Shown here: piece by piece, positions 10,920 to 23,237 of the stretch
Position numbering within the stretch: position 1 is the stretch's first letter
How the letters are laid out: each line of letters starts with the position of its first letter
Source of the DNA: Rusavskia elegans
Taxonomy: Eukaryota; Ascomycota; Lecanoromycetes; Teloschistales; Teloschistaceae
DNA: 64,000 bases
Direction of reading: 5' to 3'
Assembly: GCA_011316305.1 (NCBI GenBank)
Contig: SAUG01000030.1
Coordinates: 682,001-746,000 of the forward strand
The notes under the pieces: model-generated
What the model was told of the DNA's origin: nothing
Database searches by the model: none
Seen by the model: only the letters and a program-made list of their open reading frames with translations
Made by a program: the position numbers and the translations under genes

Positions 10920-11484
10920 GATAATTGTTGTGTTTTGAATCAAGAGGGATGGTTTTCTTTTCTCACTATCTGAGGTCGCACTACTTTCGGATTTAAAACC
11001 TGAATCGTCGAATTGGGGGATGAGGGTCTAAGGGGAAAACGTAACCGCAAGTTGGTATAATGTCAGGCTCGTTGATATCATTTGCACTAATCCGCGACTT
11101 CTACAAAAAAATCATAGTGTCAAATGGTTCCCCACGAGAGCGCTTGATAGTCATGGTTGTTCAGGGGCTTTGGTGGCCCGATATGAACTCTCTACCTCTG
11201 AACAGCTTGACCTCACTAGGTTCAAATTCTATTTCTGTTAACTCTCACATATGATCACTTCACTCCAAGACACTATGTAACACATATCGGGCCTCTTCTT
11301 CCAATACATGTCAACTCCTCCGCTTCGCCCTCCTCGGCCTTTCATCTTTCCTCAGCATGAGCGATACATTTCACGTCACCTGACTGACATTCGGGGTACA
11401 TGTAACTGAAGTGCTGTCGATCAAACTCCTGGGTCGCTTCTTGGAACTCCAACAGCTTTTCTATTGTTCGGTCAGTAGCCGGTC
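10920..11484. promoter_or_regulatory. Divergent promoter between MDM35 and the methyltransferase gene
   Basis: 565 bp shared by two head-to-head genes. It contains an 11-bp perfect inverted repeat, GGCCCGATATG at 11175-11185 and its complement at 11283-11293. No long frame of interest is seen. Exact start sites cannot be read from sequence. Confidence 0.45.
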
Positions 11485-13429
11485 ATGGAACGCCACGAAC
11501 ACAATGATGCCACTCACCACAGGACTGACACCCTTGATCCGGTGGATATTGATCGAGAAGGTAATCTGCTACAAGGCTGGTCCGATCACGAGTCAAGCCA
11601 ATACTAACCAGTCGGGCAGACTCACCAGCAACAGTACTTGGAGACAGCTCTCCTTTGATAACACCATTTAGTTCACCAAGGGACAGTGTGATTGATCTGG
11701 AAGCAGCACAAAGAACAGATGGCTTCGAAGCAAATGATTACCTGACCGACCAACAGTTCGAGGAACGCTTTCCCAACTCCCCTCATGGCAATGGCGGATC
11801 GCAAAGCCGCGGTCCACAGCGCGCAGGATTGAGGCCAATTTATACCCGGAGCGTTGATGGAAGGACGTATCGAGGAGGAAAGACCGTTGAGCTCCAGGAT
11901 GGCGACTTCCTACGCATTGTGAATATCCTAGAGGACAACAATACAAGGGATACATTTCTACAGGGGTTTCGTCTGCGGAGACTGTCACAATGCAGGCGAT
12001 TATTCGATCAACACCTTAACGAGCTGACAATCGTCTTCGAAGAAAATAACGTCGATATACAAACTAGTGAAGGTGGATCCATGGATATTGTCCCGTTCTC
12101 GGAGGTCTTGAGGATAAGAGATGTTATTCTGACCAATGCGGCATTTCCATCCTTTAGCTGCAGAGAGGATGCTTCAAATTCAACGCTGCCGAGAGAATTT
12201 TTGCGAGATCAATGCCGTTTGGTCTGCCGCTGGAAATTGAAGATATCGATTCGCCCGCAGTCCAAAGGTCGACCATGGATTGAGAAGTCTGTTCTGAGGT
12301 TGACTGCTACCGAAGCCGACATCAATTTTCGCCTAGACGACGAGCACCTCCGTCGGCAATGGAGGGGAATCACAGTCAAGATGGGATCCTGCGCGTCGTG
12401 GCTTCGGGGTGAAAGGGACTTTGACTTAAGAGAGCGGAGCCTGCATCAAGCTCTTCCGATACCTGAGGAGTTAAACGGAGTTGGGCGCCAAACCAAGCGT
12501 TACACCTTTGGTGACTCGTTCTGCGGCGCTGGTGGGTGCAGCAGCGGTGCTAAGTCGGCCGGACTACGAGTAGTATGGGGGTTCGACTCTGATCTCGCTT
12601 CTATCGATTCATTCGCAAAGAACTTCTTTGGCGCAAGATGTGAAGCCACACCAGCCGACGTCTTTCTATCAGTCTTGAATGACGACTTCTGCGTTGACGT
12701 GCTGCATCTATCGCCACCATGTCAGCCGTACTCTCCAGCACATACCAGGCCAGGTCAAAATGATGAGATGAACGAGGCAACCTTCTTCGCAGTAGGCGAA
12801 ATAATCAAGAAGAGCAAACCTCGAGTGGTGACTCTGGAGAACACGTTTGGTTTGGCTCAAAGGCGGCCAGAGTGGCTGGATGCATTGGTCCGCTTCTTTA
12901 CCGCCTTTGGATTCAGTGTCAGATGGCGCGTCTTGAATTTTGCACAGTACGGAGTCCCACAAGCTAGGAGACGGTTGGTTGTCATTGCCTCATGGTGAGT
13001 CCATCAGCGCTGCGGGAGTGCTGGGAAGCTTACCAGACGTCCAGCCCTGGAGAAAGGCTACCAGGATTCCCTCAACCAACTCATGGAACGGATCTGCACC
13101 CATTCACGACTGTCAATGAAGCTATTCAAAGAATTCCGGAGGGGTTTCCAGACCACGACCCACACAGCGCAACAAGGCGCAATCTTGTTCCTTACAATGG
13201 CAATCTACCCCTCAAGAACTGTATTACGACAGGTGGGACCCTGGATACGCATCCCAGCGGTCGAAGAGGCTTTACAATCAGAGAGCTAGCGTGTCTGCAA
13301 AGCTTCCCCTTGGAGCATAAATTTGGAAAGGTTGGAGTTAAGAAGCAAATCGGAAATGCGGTGCCTCCGCTTTTCGCTTGGGTCCTTTTCAGTCACATCC
13401 GAAGATGGTTAGAAGAAGCTGATGGGTAG
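11485..13429 (+). CDS. rid: RID/Masc1-type cytosine-C5 DNA methyltransferase
   Basis: Exons 11485-11560, 11620-12994 and 13045-13429 encode 611 aa. An in-frame TAG at 11476 directly precedes the ATG. Intron 1 has a perfect TACTAAC branch site (11602-11608); intron 2 must use the acceptor at 13044, giving VVIASCPGERLPGFPQPTHG. Motif I FCGAGG (about residue 325), IV SPPCQPYSP (catalytic Cys, about 391), VI ENT (about 431), VIII QYGVPQARRR and X QIGNAVPP (about 586) are present. The N-terminal 300 residues resemble the BAH-like part of RID. The ENT/EQT-type motif VI and single catalytic domain separate this family from DIM-2. RID is needed for repeat-induced point mutation in Neurospora, Masc1 for MIP in Ascobolus. 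Confidence 0.9.
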
Positions 13430-13853
13430 TCGAGAGCGTTATTTGTAATCAACCACTGGGGTCTGTTGAAAAGGAGAGGGACATCTGCAGGAGGTAAAGT
13501 ACAAGACGATAGTGTCTTGAGTCCCCGTTCGAAAGCAAAACGTGGCGAAGTCGATCGGCTGTAGTAACATAGACTACTATATGATTTCGGTAGACACTAA
13601 GACTACAGCAGCTCGCTCTGGCGGATAGATCTGTGTATTTCAATCTGAGTGACGGAGTGAGGTTGGCAGAAATGAGGCTCTGAGACGGCCAACGCCACAT
13701 GAGCACAGTCCACACCTTAATCTGAACCCTGGCGCCGATCATGAATATCTGGGCAAGAATTGACTAATCCTAGAGTTGTTCAATATTCATCTACGGTCTT
13801 CTCACTGTATGCGACGGGCCCTTGCCTCGATAGTGAGACTCAGTAGATCGATC
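13430..13853. other. Intergenic region before RRP6
   Basis: 424 bp. It holds an upstream ATG at 13809 in frame with RRP6, which would add 15 residues. No other gene or repeat seen. Confidence 0.4.
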
Positions 13854-16457
13854 ATGACTACGGGTCGAGGTTTCAAGGAGCTCAAACGTGAGGTGTCTGC
13901 TGCGCTCGTGAAGACCACCAGAACTGTTGGCCAGATCGCAAGCGAAGACCTTGCTTTCCAACGCTCTATAAACCCAGAAGTCGACCGGTCACTAGACCAG
14001 CAGAACAAGCGACTACTATCTCTTATCCGGAATCTCAACAAGACTGCCACCGCAGGCTCTGAAAATGTTCCACCATCACTTCACAATGCAGAGTCGGTGG
14101 ATGACGGATGGCGAGGCATAGTTGACATTCTTGACAACCTCCTGGAAAAGGCAGACGCATGCTTGGATGAATTTACCGGCGTTGTCAGAAAACTCACTCC
14201 TGGTCATCAATTCGAGACGCCGGCACCAGATTCTAAGAAGCCATTGTCCAAACGCGAGTACCGATATCAGAATATCCCCAAACCTCAGCGTCTTTTCAGA
14301 AAAGTCCCCACTAATGACGAAACTGCGCCTTTCAAGCCTTTGCTCCATTCAAAGCCCAATGCTGTGGTGTCCTTCGAAGAATCCCTTGTGTTAGCCCCGG
14401 CGCAAGATGGATCTATGCAGTAGGGCCTTTCAGAAAGATATATCGCGAGCTTGTTACTGACAAAGCGCTAGCTACAACCACCCCTACGAGCAAGAGATCA
14501 TTCAGTCGAAGTATCCGGACTCAACATATGTGCAAACCGAGCCAATCACTTACGAACCCTTCGAGTCAACAACGGCCACCTGGGTTGACACTCCTGAGGC
14601 GGTCCAGGAGATGCTACGAGACCTCAAGAGCGCTAGAGAAATTGCTGTAGATCTTGAGCATCATGATGTTCACTCGTATGTCGGTCTAGTGTCACTTATG
14701 CAGATTAGTACTCGAGAAAAAGATTGGATCGTGGACACACTGGTTCCTTGGAGGGAGGATCTTCAAGTCTTGAATGAGGTCTTCACCGATCCGTGCATTA
14801 TCAAGGTCAGTAGCCATCCTAGAACTGTGGGTTTGTCCTGACTTTGCTGGACAGGTCTTGCATGGATCCAACAGTGACATAGTGTGGCTGCAGCGAGACC
14901 TGGGCCTCTATATCGTCGGTCTCTTCGATACATACCATGCCTCTAGGCTCCTAGGATATCCGAAACATGGGCTAGCGTACCTTCTGCATCGCTTCGCTAA
15001 CTATGAAACCGACAAGAGGTATCAAATGGCCGATTGGCGCATGAGGTTTGTTGTACAGTCTACCACAATGTACATAGCTCATTCTTTGCAGACCACTTCC
15101 AGGGCAAATGTACGACTATGCTCGATCCGACACACACTTTCTTCTCTACATCTTCGATAACTTGCGGAACGAGCTGCTAACAAAATCGGACACGGCGATT
15201 CCGAATGGCAGCCTCATCGACAATGTTCGAGACTTGTCCAAAGGCGAAGCATTGCAACGCTACGAACGCCAATTCTACGATGCTAAAACAGGCTCGGGTC
15301 TATATGGATGGTACAGTATGCTTGGCCGCTCGTCATGCCACTTGAACCAGGAGCAGTTGGCTGTGTTCCGAGCGGTTCATGAGTGGCGAGATAAGCTTGC
15401 GCGACAGAAAGACGAAAGCCTTTTCCATATACTCTCAAATCAGAGTGTATTCACCATTGCAAGGGAAATGCCAACAAGACTACCGGATCTGCTCGGATAC
15501 TGTCATCCTATTTCCACTGCGATGAGAACAGCCGCGCCAGGGCTCATTGGGGTCATCCAGCAAGCCAAAGCAGCAGGCGAAAATGGCTCCGAAATGAAAG
15601 AACTAATGAAGCCTCGCGGTCACGCTCACGTGCAGTATGGCACTGCACCCGCCATTAGCACCCCGCAAGCTGTTGGCCATGTCTCTGCAGCCAATCGAAC
15701 TGTCTCGATTCTAAGCAACGCACGAAGCAACTCTCTAGCAACTCTACCAATCTCTCAATTCTGGGGTTCAACGATTGGCTGTGGATTCAAGGAAAATTGG
15801 AAGCCTGCCGGCCCCAACGGCACAAACGGTCCTTATTTAGCAATCCCGTTGCCGCCACTGACGGCAGAAGTATTTGAGCAACAGGGCTCTGACGTATCTT
15901 CCAGTCCAATTAACGTACCAATCGATCCAGGGGCACGAGCAGAGCATGAGTATACAAAGAAAAGAAAACCTCGTGAAGACGACGTTTTCATTGTCAAGGA
16001 GGCCGGTGGTTCTAAGAGGCAAAAGATGTCTGAGATGCAGGACGGCGTTGAGCCAGTATTGGCCAGTGAGAAAGGTCCTGGTGGAAGTAATAATGCTGAC
16101 GGAGACATTGAGCAGATTGAGATTCCGTTGCGTGATCCTGAAGATGACGAAGAAGCTCAAGAAAGAGCGAGGCGTAAGCGAGAGCGCAACCTGGAAACGA
16201 GATTAAAGAAACAGCAGCGGAAGGATGAGGAGCTCAGGCGAAATGTAATTGACCAAAACGGCAGGATGGAGAACGGAGAGCCGGAAGGTTTTGATTACGA
16301 GAACGCACCGTCGGTCCTCCACGCTCGACAAGAGAAGGACCGAGGAGGCAAAGCGACGAAAGGAATCGACCCTTACGCCAAATCACTCAACGCGCCGAAA
16401 GGGATGCGGAAAGTGCAAAAGGAGGGCCCAGGTAGAAGCATAACATACAAGAGCTGA
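13854..16457 (+). CDS. rrp6: Nuclear exosome 3'-5' exoribonuclease RRP6
   Basis: Exons 13854-14419, 14472-14805, 14855-15045 and 15092-16457 (introns 52, 49 and 46 nt) encode 818 aa. The N-terminal PMC2NT region (about 1-120) binds Rrp47. The DEDD-Y exonuclease domain (about 225-400) shows [34 protein letters not shown] and YARSDTHFL. The HRDC domain (about 448-520) contains [26 protein letters not shown] charged, Lys/Arg-rich C-terminal tail (about 680-818) probably gives nuclear targeting. The enzyme trims and degrades nuclear RNA with the exosome. ATG 13854 is preferred over 13809 because [15 protein letters not shown] fits the family start. Confidence 0.93.
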
Positions 16458-18086
16458 GATTGAAAGGGCTACCAGTAGCTCCACTGAGGTCGATTTCGAT
16501 GCAAGACCCGAAGAAGCAAGGCCTGCGAACAGGGTTTGCTTCGTGTCAGCCACCATAACAATGCATTGGTCCTTCCGTGTCCTCAGGAGCAGGGCGGGAC
16601 GGTTGAAGCACACGGCTGGAGATCTGTGCCGCTCGATCGCAGATGCTTTGCTCGCTCTGTCCCGTGTGAAAGCACTAGCAGATTGCAAAAGTGGAGAGGT
16701 CACCGCCACGAGCGAAGATCCATGCCTATTAATGCACGTCAACTGTGGGTTTCGTTGCTGCAAGATCCTGCAAGCTCCACCTTAAATGTGATCCCAGCAG
16801 CCTCCCCAGCTCCAGCATTTGTCAGCTCGCATAGGAGTGGACGCTGAGATTTGGGGACTCCAAGATGACCAAAACGGATTGCCCGCCGAGCTGCGAACCC
16901 ACCACTACAAAGCATTCGGGGGCCGAGAGAGATTCGTGCAAGCAAGGAGTTGGTTGGTCCTAAAGTTTGGAGATCCGCAGCCATGTCGTAAATATGGTCC
17001 AGGTGCAGAATCATTCCATGTTGATCCACTCTCCCATGTGCTAGCGTTTGACAGCCATCAAAAATAGATGACATTCGAGCATTCTTACCCGTTTCGAGCC
17101 TTGACGGGACTCACGGAATGGCCAGGATCAGTGTCTTCAATTCGGGGAGGGCATTCAGCCAGTAGGATTCTCCTTCAAGCGCCACATCTTCACTCAGCTC
17201 ATTTCCCCAATGGAAATTATGGTGTGTGTCATGTGGTCGATCTATCGAATCGACGACGAACGAGGGGACGAGGGGAGGAGAAGCTTGGACCACCAGAGCC
17301 AGCTTAGTAATCTATCTGATCTTAGCCCCTGATTCAGTGATTACCTTAGGTAGCCCAACGCCCCTCATGTTCCTGACGGGAAATGAGTTATGTCTAAAAG
17401 GGGAAGGCGTAACGTGGATCGGAAGTCAAGCACCGAGCGACTGCCCCTTGCATGCGAAGCCACTCCCGATGCCATATCCCACTTCCTCCTCGCCGACCTG
17501 TCTACGAATACAGACTTCACTCATTTCTGGCAGCATTGCTACTTGATTGTTCACTCCTATCGACCACTCGGCCCAGCTGCTGAAGCTCTGAATTCTCCTT
17601 ATCAGCCTCCTGCTCAATCTCAGCTCGACCCGTTGATACGCAATACAGGCCTCGTCCAATTCTACCCCCACATGCGACGGATCCTCCTGTCTCCAATCGA
17701 TCGAATTGCGCCAAAACCATCATATATTCCCTCCGCTCTGTTTGAAAGCCCATCACATTATTGCCAAAGCTCTCCCTGCAGCTCAAGGTTTACTCGAAAA
17801 GGCATTAAAGCCAGATTTCTTTGCGCATACAGCCGCCACCAGCTGGAAAGCGACTCGAGCAGCTATCAGTATCTCGTGGCATAGTTTTGGGTTTGCTGGC
17901 GATGCAGCTGTGTGCCAGTTTGAAGACTGCGTTGTGATAGATTGGATAAGGGCCTGCATCAACTGAGAAGCCAGAGTCTGGGAACAGACGTCCGGTGGCA
18001 GCGGCCGCTGTAGGACCAGCGATCCCAACTCGTTTACCTCAAGATCGTCAAATCACATTACCATCGTTTGCTATCAATCAGCAACC
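16458..18086. other. 1.6-kb gap upstream of RasGAP
   Basis: The stretch has several frames of 60-165 codons (longest 17390-17884, plus) but none with recognisable domains or with frames that continue through plausible introns. It most likely contains the RRP6 3' end and a long promoter or spliced leader for the RasGAP gene. No RNA gene, repeat or mobile element recognised. Confidence 0.4.
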
Positions 18087-20637
18087 ATGTCGGTTGTCGT
18101 AATGCCTCCCATGACGCGGACGTCGACATCCTCCTCATCCTCCTACGTCCCTGTATCACGCCAAAATACCATCTCATCCCACGATGGCCGCTCCGCTCGC
18201 CAATCCAAGAGATATTCGACGGCCCTATATCTGTCAATGTCGGCCAAGGAGAAAGATTTGGAGATTGAAGATGATCTGGCACGAGGTAGGTTATTAGGGT
18301 GACGTCGCTTGTTGAATCGTCGCTGAGACAGCTCTAGCCCAAAAGATACAGCGCGACTACAAAGCGAAGATCTCAAGTCAGTCCAAGAAGAATTTCGTGC
18401 TTGAAAAAGACGTGCGGTATCTCGACTCGAGAATAGCGTTGTTGATCCAGAACCGCATGGCTCTAGAAGAGGTATGTAAGATTCAGCCTTGCTCATTACT
18501 TTGACCGGTTAATAGTGCTTTACTTGATAGCAAAATGAAGTTGCGAGCCATCTAGAGGACGCATCGGATTTACAAGAGGGCTTCTTTCCCAACGACGAAA
18601 AAACGCAGAAGTATGGCAACCTCCTCTTCATGTTACAGTCGGAACCCAGACATATCGCCCATCTATGTCGCCTGGTAACAATGGCCGAGATCGACTCGCT
18701 GCTGCAGACCGTCATGTTCACCATATACGGTAATCAGTACGAAAGTCGGGAAGAGCATCTTCTTTTGACCATGTTTCAGTCCGTACTCACCTATCAATTT
18801 GATCATACTCAGGAGTACTCTTCCTTATTGCGAGCCAATACCCCGGTTTCACGCATGATGACGACCTACACCAGACGCGGGCCTGGCCAGAGCTACCTCA
18901 AGGTGGTATTACAGGAGAAGATCAACTCGCTCATCGAACTGAAAGATGTCGACCTGGAGATCAATCCATTGAAGGTATATATTTCGATGATCGCTCAAAT
19001 CGAAGAGGACACAGGTTCTGTGCCAGAGTACTTGCCGAAAGCGGTGACGGCAGAACAAGCTGCTGAAAACAAGCAAGTTCAGGCGATCATTGCTCCTAGG
19101 CTAACTATGCTCATGGATATTGCAACTTCTTTCCTGGAGACAATCATTGAGGGTCTTGATGAGACGCCCTACGGTATTCGCTGGATATGCAAGCAAATCC
19201 GCAGTCTGTCGAAGCGAAAGTACCCGGATGCTGGAGACCAGACGATATGTACACTCATTGGTGGTTTCTTTTTCCTTCGATTCATCAACCCTGCCATCGT
19301 GACTCCGAGATCGTATATGCTCATTGACGACACGCCCTCAGAGCATCCACGGAGGACGCTGACACTCGTTGCTAAGATGCTCCAGAATCTAGCGAACAAA
19401 CCCTCATACGCCAAAGAACCATACATGGCTAAACTACAGCCATTCATCCAGCAGAACAAGGAGCGTGTCAACAGATTCATGCTGGACCTCTGCGAAGTAC
19501 AAGACTTCTACGAGAGCCTCGAGATGGACAACTACGTCGCACTTTCAAAGAAAGATTTGGAGCTGTCAATCACACTTAATGAAGTGTATGCCACCCATGC
19601 GCTGTTGGAGAAGCACAGTGTAGCTCTGGCTAGAGACGACAATTCGCATCTTAGTGTCATTTTGCAAGACTTAGGACCTGCGCCCGCACAGTTACCGAGG
19701 AAGGAGAATCGAGCGATCAATTTACCGCTTTTCAGTAAGTGGGAAACGGCAATCGACGATCTGACAGCAGCGCTTGACATCACGCAAGAAGAGGTGTTCT
19801 TCATGGAAGCTAAAGCAACATTCGTTCAGATCTTGAGATCCTTACCATCTTCTTCGTCTGTCGCAAGGAGACCACTCAGACTGGACCGGGTCGCTGAAGC
19901 AGCAGCTACGCTCAAGAATGATGCGGTGATGGTCCGAAAAGGCATTCGAAGTATGGAACTTCTCAGTCAGCTGCAAGACCTCGGTGTGATTGACAAATCC
20001 GATGGATTTGCGCTGTTGCGGGATGAAGTCGAACAGGAACTTGTGCACTTGGGATCACTCAAGGAGAAGGTGCTCGAGGAGACCAAGAAACTTGAAGAGG
20101 TTTTCCGTACCATCCGAGACCACAACACTTATCTTGTTGGCCAGCTTGAAACGTACAAGTCTTACCTGCACAACGTTCGCAGCCAGTCAGAAGGCAAGTC
20201 GAGAAAACAGCAGAAGCAGCAAGTTCTTGGGCCGTACAAGTTCACACATCAGCAATTGGAGAAGGAAGGGGTGATCCAGAAGAGCAACGTCCCGGATAAT
20301 CGCAGGGCGAACATTTTCTTCAACTTCACCAGTCCGTTGCCGGGCACATTCGTCATCAGCTTGCATTACAAAGGTACATTTCTCACAGCCTGCTGCGTCC
20401 CCATCTTGTGTTTCGATCCACTGGCCCCTTCCCATCAACTAACCCACCTGGGACCTTCCATGCTGACATCCTCCAGGCCGCAATCGTGGTCTCTTAGAAC
20501 TCGACCTCAAGCTCGACGATCTCCTCGAAATGCAAAAGGACAACCAAGAAGCCCTCGACCTGGAATACGTCCAGTTCAACGTCCCCAAAGTCCTGGCGCT
20601 CCTCAATAAGCGCTTCGCACGCAAGAAGGGATGGTGA
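18087..20637 (+). CDS. gap1: Ras GTPase-activating protein (Gap1/Sar1-type)
   Basis: Exons 18087-18285, 18332-18471, 18531-20373 and 20477-20637 encode 780 aa. A Ser-rich N-terminus is followed by a coiled-coil-like stretch and the RasGAP domain (about 175-400) with the arginine finger in SLLRANTP and the [13 protein letters not shown] motif. A RasGAP C-terminal domain (about 560-780) with [21 protein letters not shown] ends at [10 protein letters not shown]. The last exon is needed: reading past the donor at 20374 gives an unrelated tail. The architecture matches S. pombe Gap1 and IQGAP-like RasGAPs without IQ motifs. It should switch off Ras at the membrane, affecting polarity and morphogenesis. 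Confidence 0.9.
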
Positions 20638-21458
20638 GCGTACAATAGCATGTCGAATTTGAATATCTCAAAGCTTTACCATCTATGCAGATGGAACCTG
20701 TTGTTATCTCGGTTCGTATTCGCGCTACGCTATCTCCCCTTCTACATGGGGAGAAGTTCGGAGGTAATTCACAGGAGTGGTGACATTTGATGGAAAATGT
20801 CAATTTGGTCAGGCACGGGGCAGCGAATCTGGAGTTTCTGTGGATGGTTTTCATTACTCATCTTTTCTTTCGTTTCAGGCCTTGGATTCTCGTTGTTGTC
20901 GGGATGGCGAGGGAAATCGTCCGACACTAATCCGATGATGTATCGAGTAATATGCTGAAGAGCAGAAAGGAGGAGGACATGCGGCGTTTGGTGCAATTAC
21001 TTTCCAGGGGTGGTGTTCAAGAGTTATTTCTATGTTGGGTGGGTTTTGGAGGATCTGATTGATGGAAGGAACTCTCTTTGGGCAATGCAATATGAATGAA
21101 GGAAGAAATCTCCTTTGATAGGATTGATTGATGTTGGAGGATATGGATCTTTTTTTATGTTCAATTGCATCGGCTGGATCGATGGGTTTGGGGATACGAG
21201 CGTAATATGTACTAAGACGTCCGACCAAATCAAGGCCAATCTAACCAAGGTTACTTGTGAGATGGAAGTTATTCTTTGGTGGTTTGAAAAAGTAGTGGAG
21301 ATGCAGAGTACAGCAGTGGATATCATTGGTGCATGCTCTTCGTAAAATACAACAGCATTCTCGTCTCCTTCTCCCCGCCCATCGCTTCGTTTTCAAGGGG
21401 TGTCCTCCCTGTCCTTAGGTTGCCCTTCCTTTCGCCCTGCTTCACCTATCCCCAGCCC
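20638..21458. other. Convergent 3' region
   Basis: About 820 bp between the stop codons of the RasGAP and CHO1 genes, so it holds two 3' UTRs. It is AT-richer than the genes around it. No gene supported. Confidence 0.4.
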
Positions 21459-22521
21459 CTACGGTTTCGGAATATGTATCGTCCGACTAACCATCGCACA
21501 CCCCCACCCCACAAACACACCCACAACCGGATGCACACCTCCCCACCAACTCTGCTCGTTCCCCATCACGCCCCCTAACACCCCTTTCTCCCCTCCAATC
21601 ACATGCCCCTTACTTGTCGCCCACGCCATGGCAGCCACCATGCACAGACTCGTCGGTATGGGTGTTCCCTCAAAATACCTGGACTTCCCCGTTGCGTCTT
21701 TGGGTAAGGTGGAAACGGTGACGTTGAAGCGAGCGAGGCGCGTGAGACCACAGAGAACGAAGAAGGAGAGGAGGAGAGTGTCGAGTGGAGTGCGAAGACC
21801 GAGGGCGAAGGCGGCGGACGCGGGGGCTACGCCGAAGGAGATCTATACAGAACATAATCAGCAAAAAAAAAAACTCTTCTCTCCATCGGAACCGCAAATG
21901 CATAATACGCTTTTTGTAGAGGGGAAGGGAGAGAAGGGGGAATGAAAGATTGATGAGAGAGAGTAAGAACCATACCAAATCAGCCAACGAATCCAACTCC
22001 TGCCCCATCAGACTGCTCTTCTTCCTCCATCTCGCGACTTTGCCGTCCATGAAATCGAAGAACAACCCAAAGGGTATGAAAGCGAGGGCGATGTATATGT
22101 TACCGTAGGAATTTGCGGGACCGAGGCAGTAGCGCATAGAGGAGAGGATGGACATGAAGCCGCAGAAGCCTGTGGAATTCATTAGCCCTGATATACCGTG
22201 TGGGGGAGAAGAAACGTGTATGGGAGGGAGAAGAATCATCATGTACCATTGAGTTCGGTGATCAAATCTGCGAGGTGCAGTGCTCTGGATGTATATGTCA
22301 ATTTCCTGATTGATCAGGGCGGTGGTTTAGGATGCGAGCTACTTTATCATGGAGAAATGACCTGCGTCGGCGGCGAGGAGCTTCTTTTGCTTCTCTTGCC
22401 CTGGTCCCGCACGTTGTCAGTTATAGGAGCTGGTGTTTTGGAGAAAGAGAGAGGAATCCATACCGCCATCATCAGGAGGACTGCCGGAGGATTTGTTGGC
22501 GACGCTGGATCGGAGGGACAT
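21459..22521 (-). CDS. cho1: CDP-diacylglycerol-serine O-phosphatidyltransferase (phosphatidylserine synthase)
   Basis: Five exons: 22521-22464, 22400-22343, 22284-22247, 22169-21976 and 21842-21459, giving 243 aa. The catalytic CDP-alcohol phosphotransferase motif DG-x2-AR-x8-G-x3-D-x3-D is complete (DGKVARW...GQELDSLAD). The N-terminal [32 protein letters not shown] is spread over three small exons and matches the family, so the splicing is secure. Several hydrophobic segments follow. The enzyme makes phosphatidylserine from CDP-diacylglycerol and serine in the ER. A run of nine A lies in the last intron (about 21865). Confidence 0.93.
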
Positions 22522-23237
22522 ATCAATGCGGTGGTTACAGATATCTGCAGGTCTGTAGGTGTTCTGCTTCGTGGTTGAAGGTAGAGTCAAGGGTCGACGG
22601 TTGTCCGACAACGGCTGCACCAACTTTCGATATGAAAGTTCCAAGGTTCTTGCTCACCGTTAACGTCACCTGTTATTGGTCAATGCCGGGGAAGGCGCCA
22701 GCGGGGACCCCCACGGCAACATCCACAGACACATGTTTCTCATGGGGCAAACCATGGTCAACAGATGTGTGAGTATTCCTATTGATTTCTTATGCATCTA
22801 GGTTAAGCTATACCGACTCTGCCTCGTCTGTCTCTCACATCCAAACGCTGTCATGCCCAAAACAAGACGAGAAGAGCGTCGTCGGTCAAACTTTCCTTCA
22901 TTACTCGCGTTCAGGGTATATGGGACAACGTCCTTGGTCAGTCAAACGCTGATCGGAATCGAAATAGACGGAGTGTGGGGGACTGTAAAGATCATCACAG
23001 GTATTCCTGGCTCGCCATAATCACTTCCTAACTTTCCGAGGCGCGCTGCTGTGTCATCGACCTGGGTACATGTCACCGTACGCCATCAAACCCCCTTCCG
23101 GATCCTAGAGTACAGTGGGCTGGAATCCCAGCATGTTGCGAGCATAAGAGACGCTAAAAGTATCGACGGTCGCGAAAGACAATTCCAGGACATCGGTCAT
23201 GTTCCATCTGGATTGGTGACCTGAATGCACGTCAGTC
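22522..23237. other. Intergenic region between CHO1 and WSC genes
   Basis: About 715 bp: the CHO1 promoter on one side, the WSC 3' UTR on the other. A plus-strand frame at 22332-22772 overlaps CHO1 exons and looks spurious. Nothing else supported. Confidence 0.4.

Noticed and set aside
17390..17884. 164-codon plus-strand frame
   Set aside because: No domain, no plausible partner exon; probably chance in a non-coding stretch.
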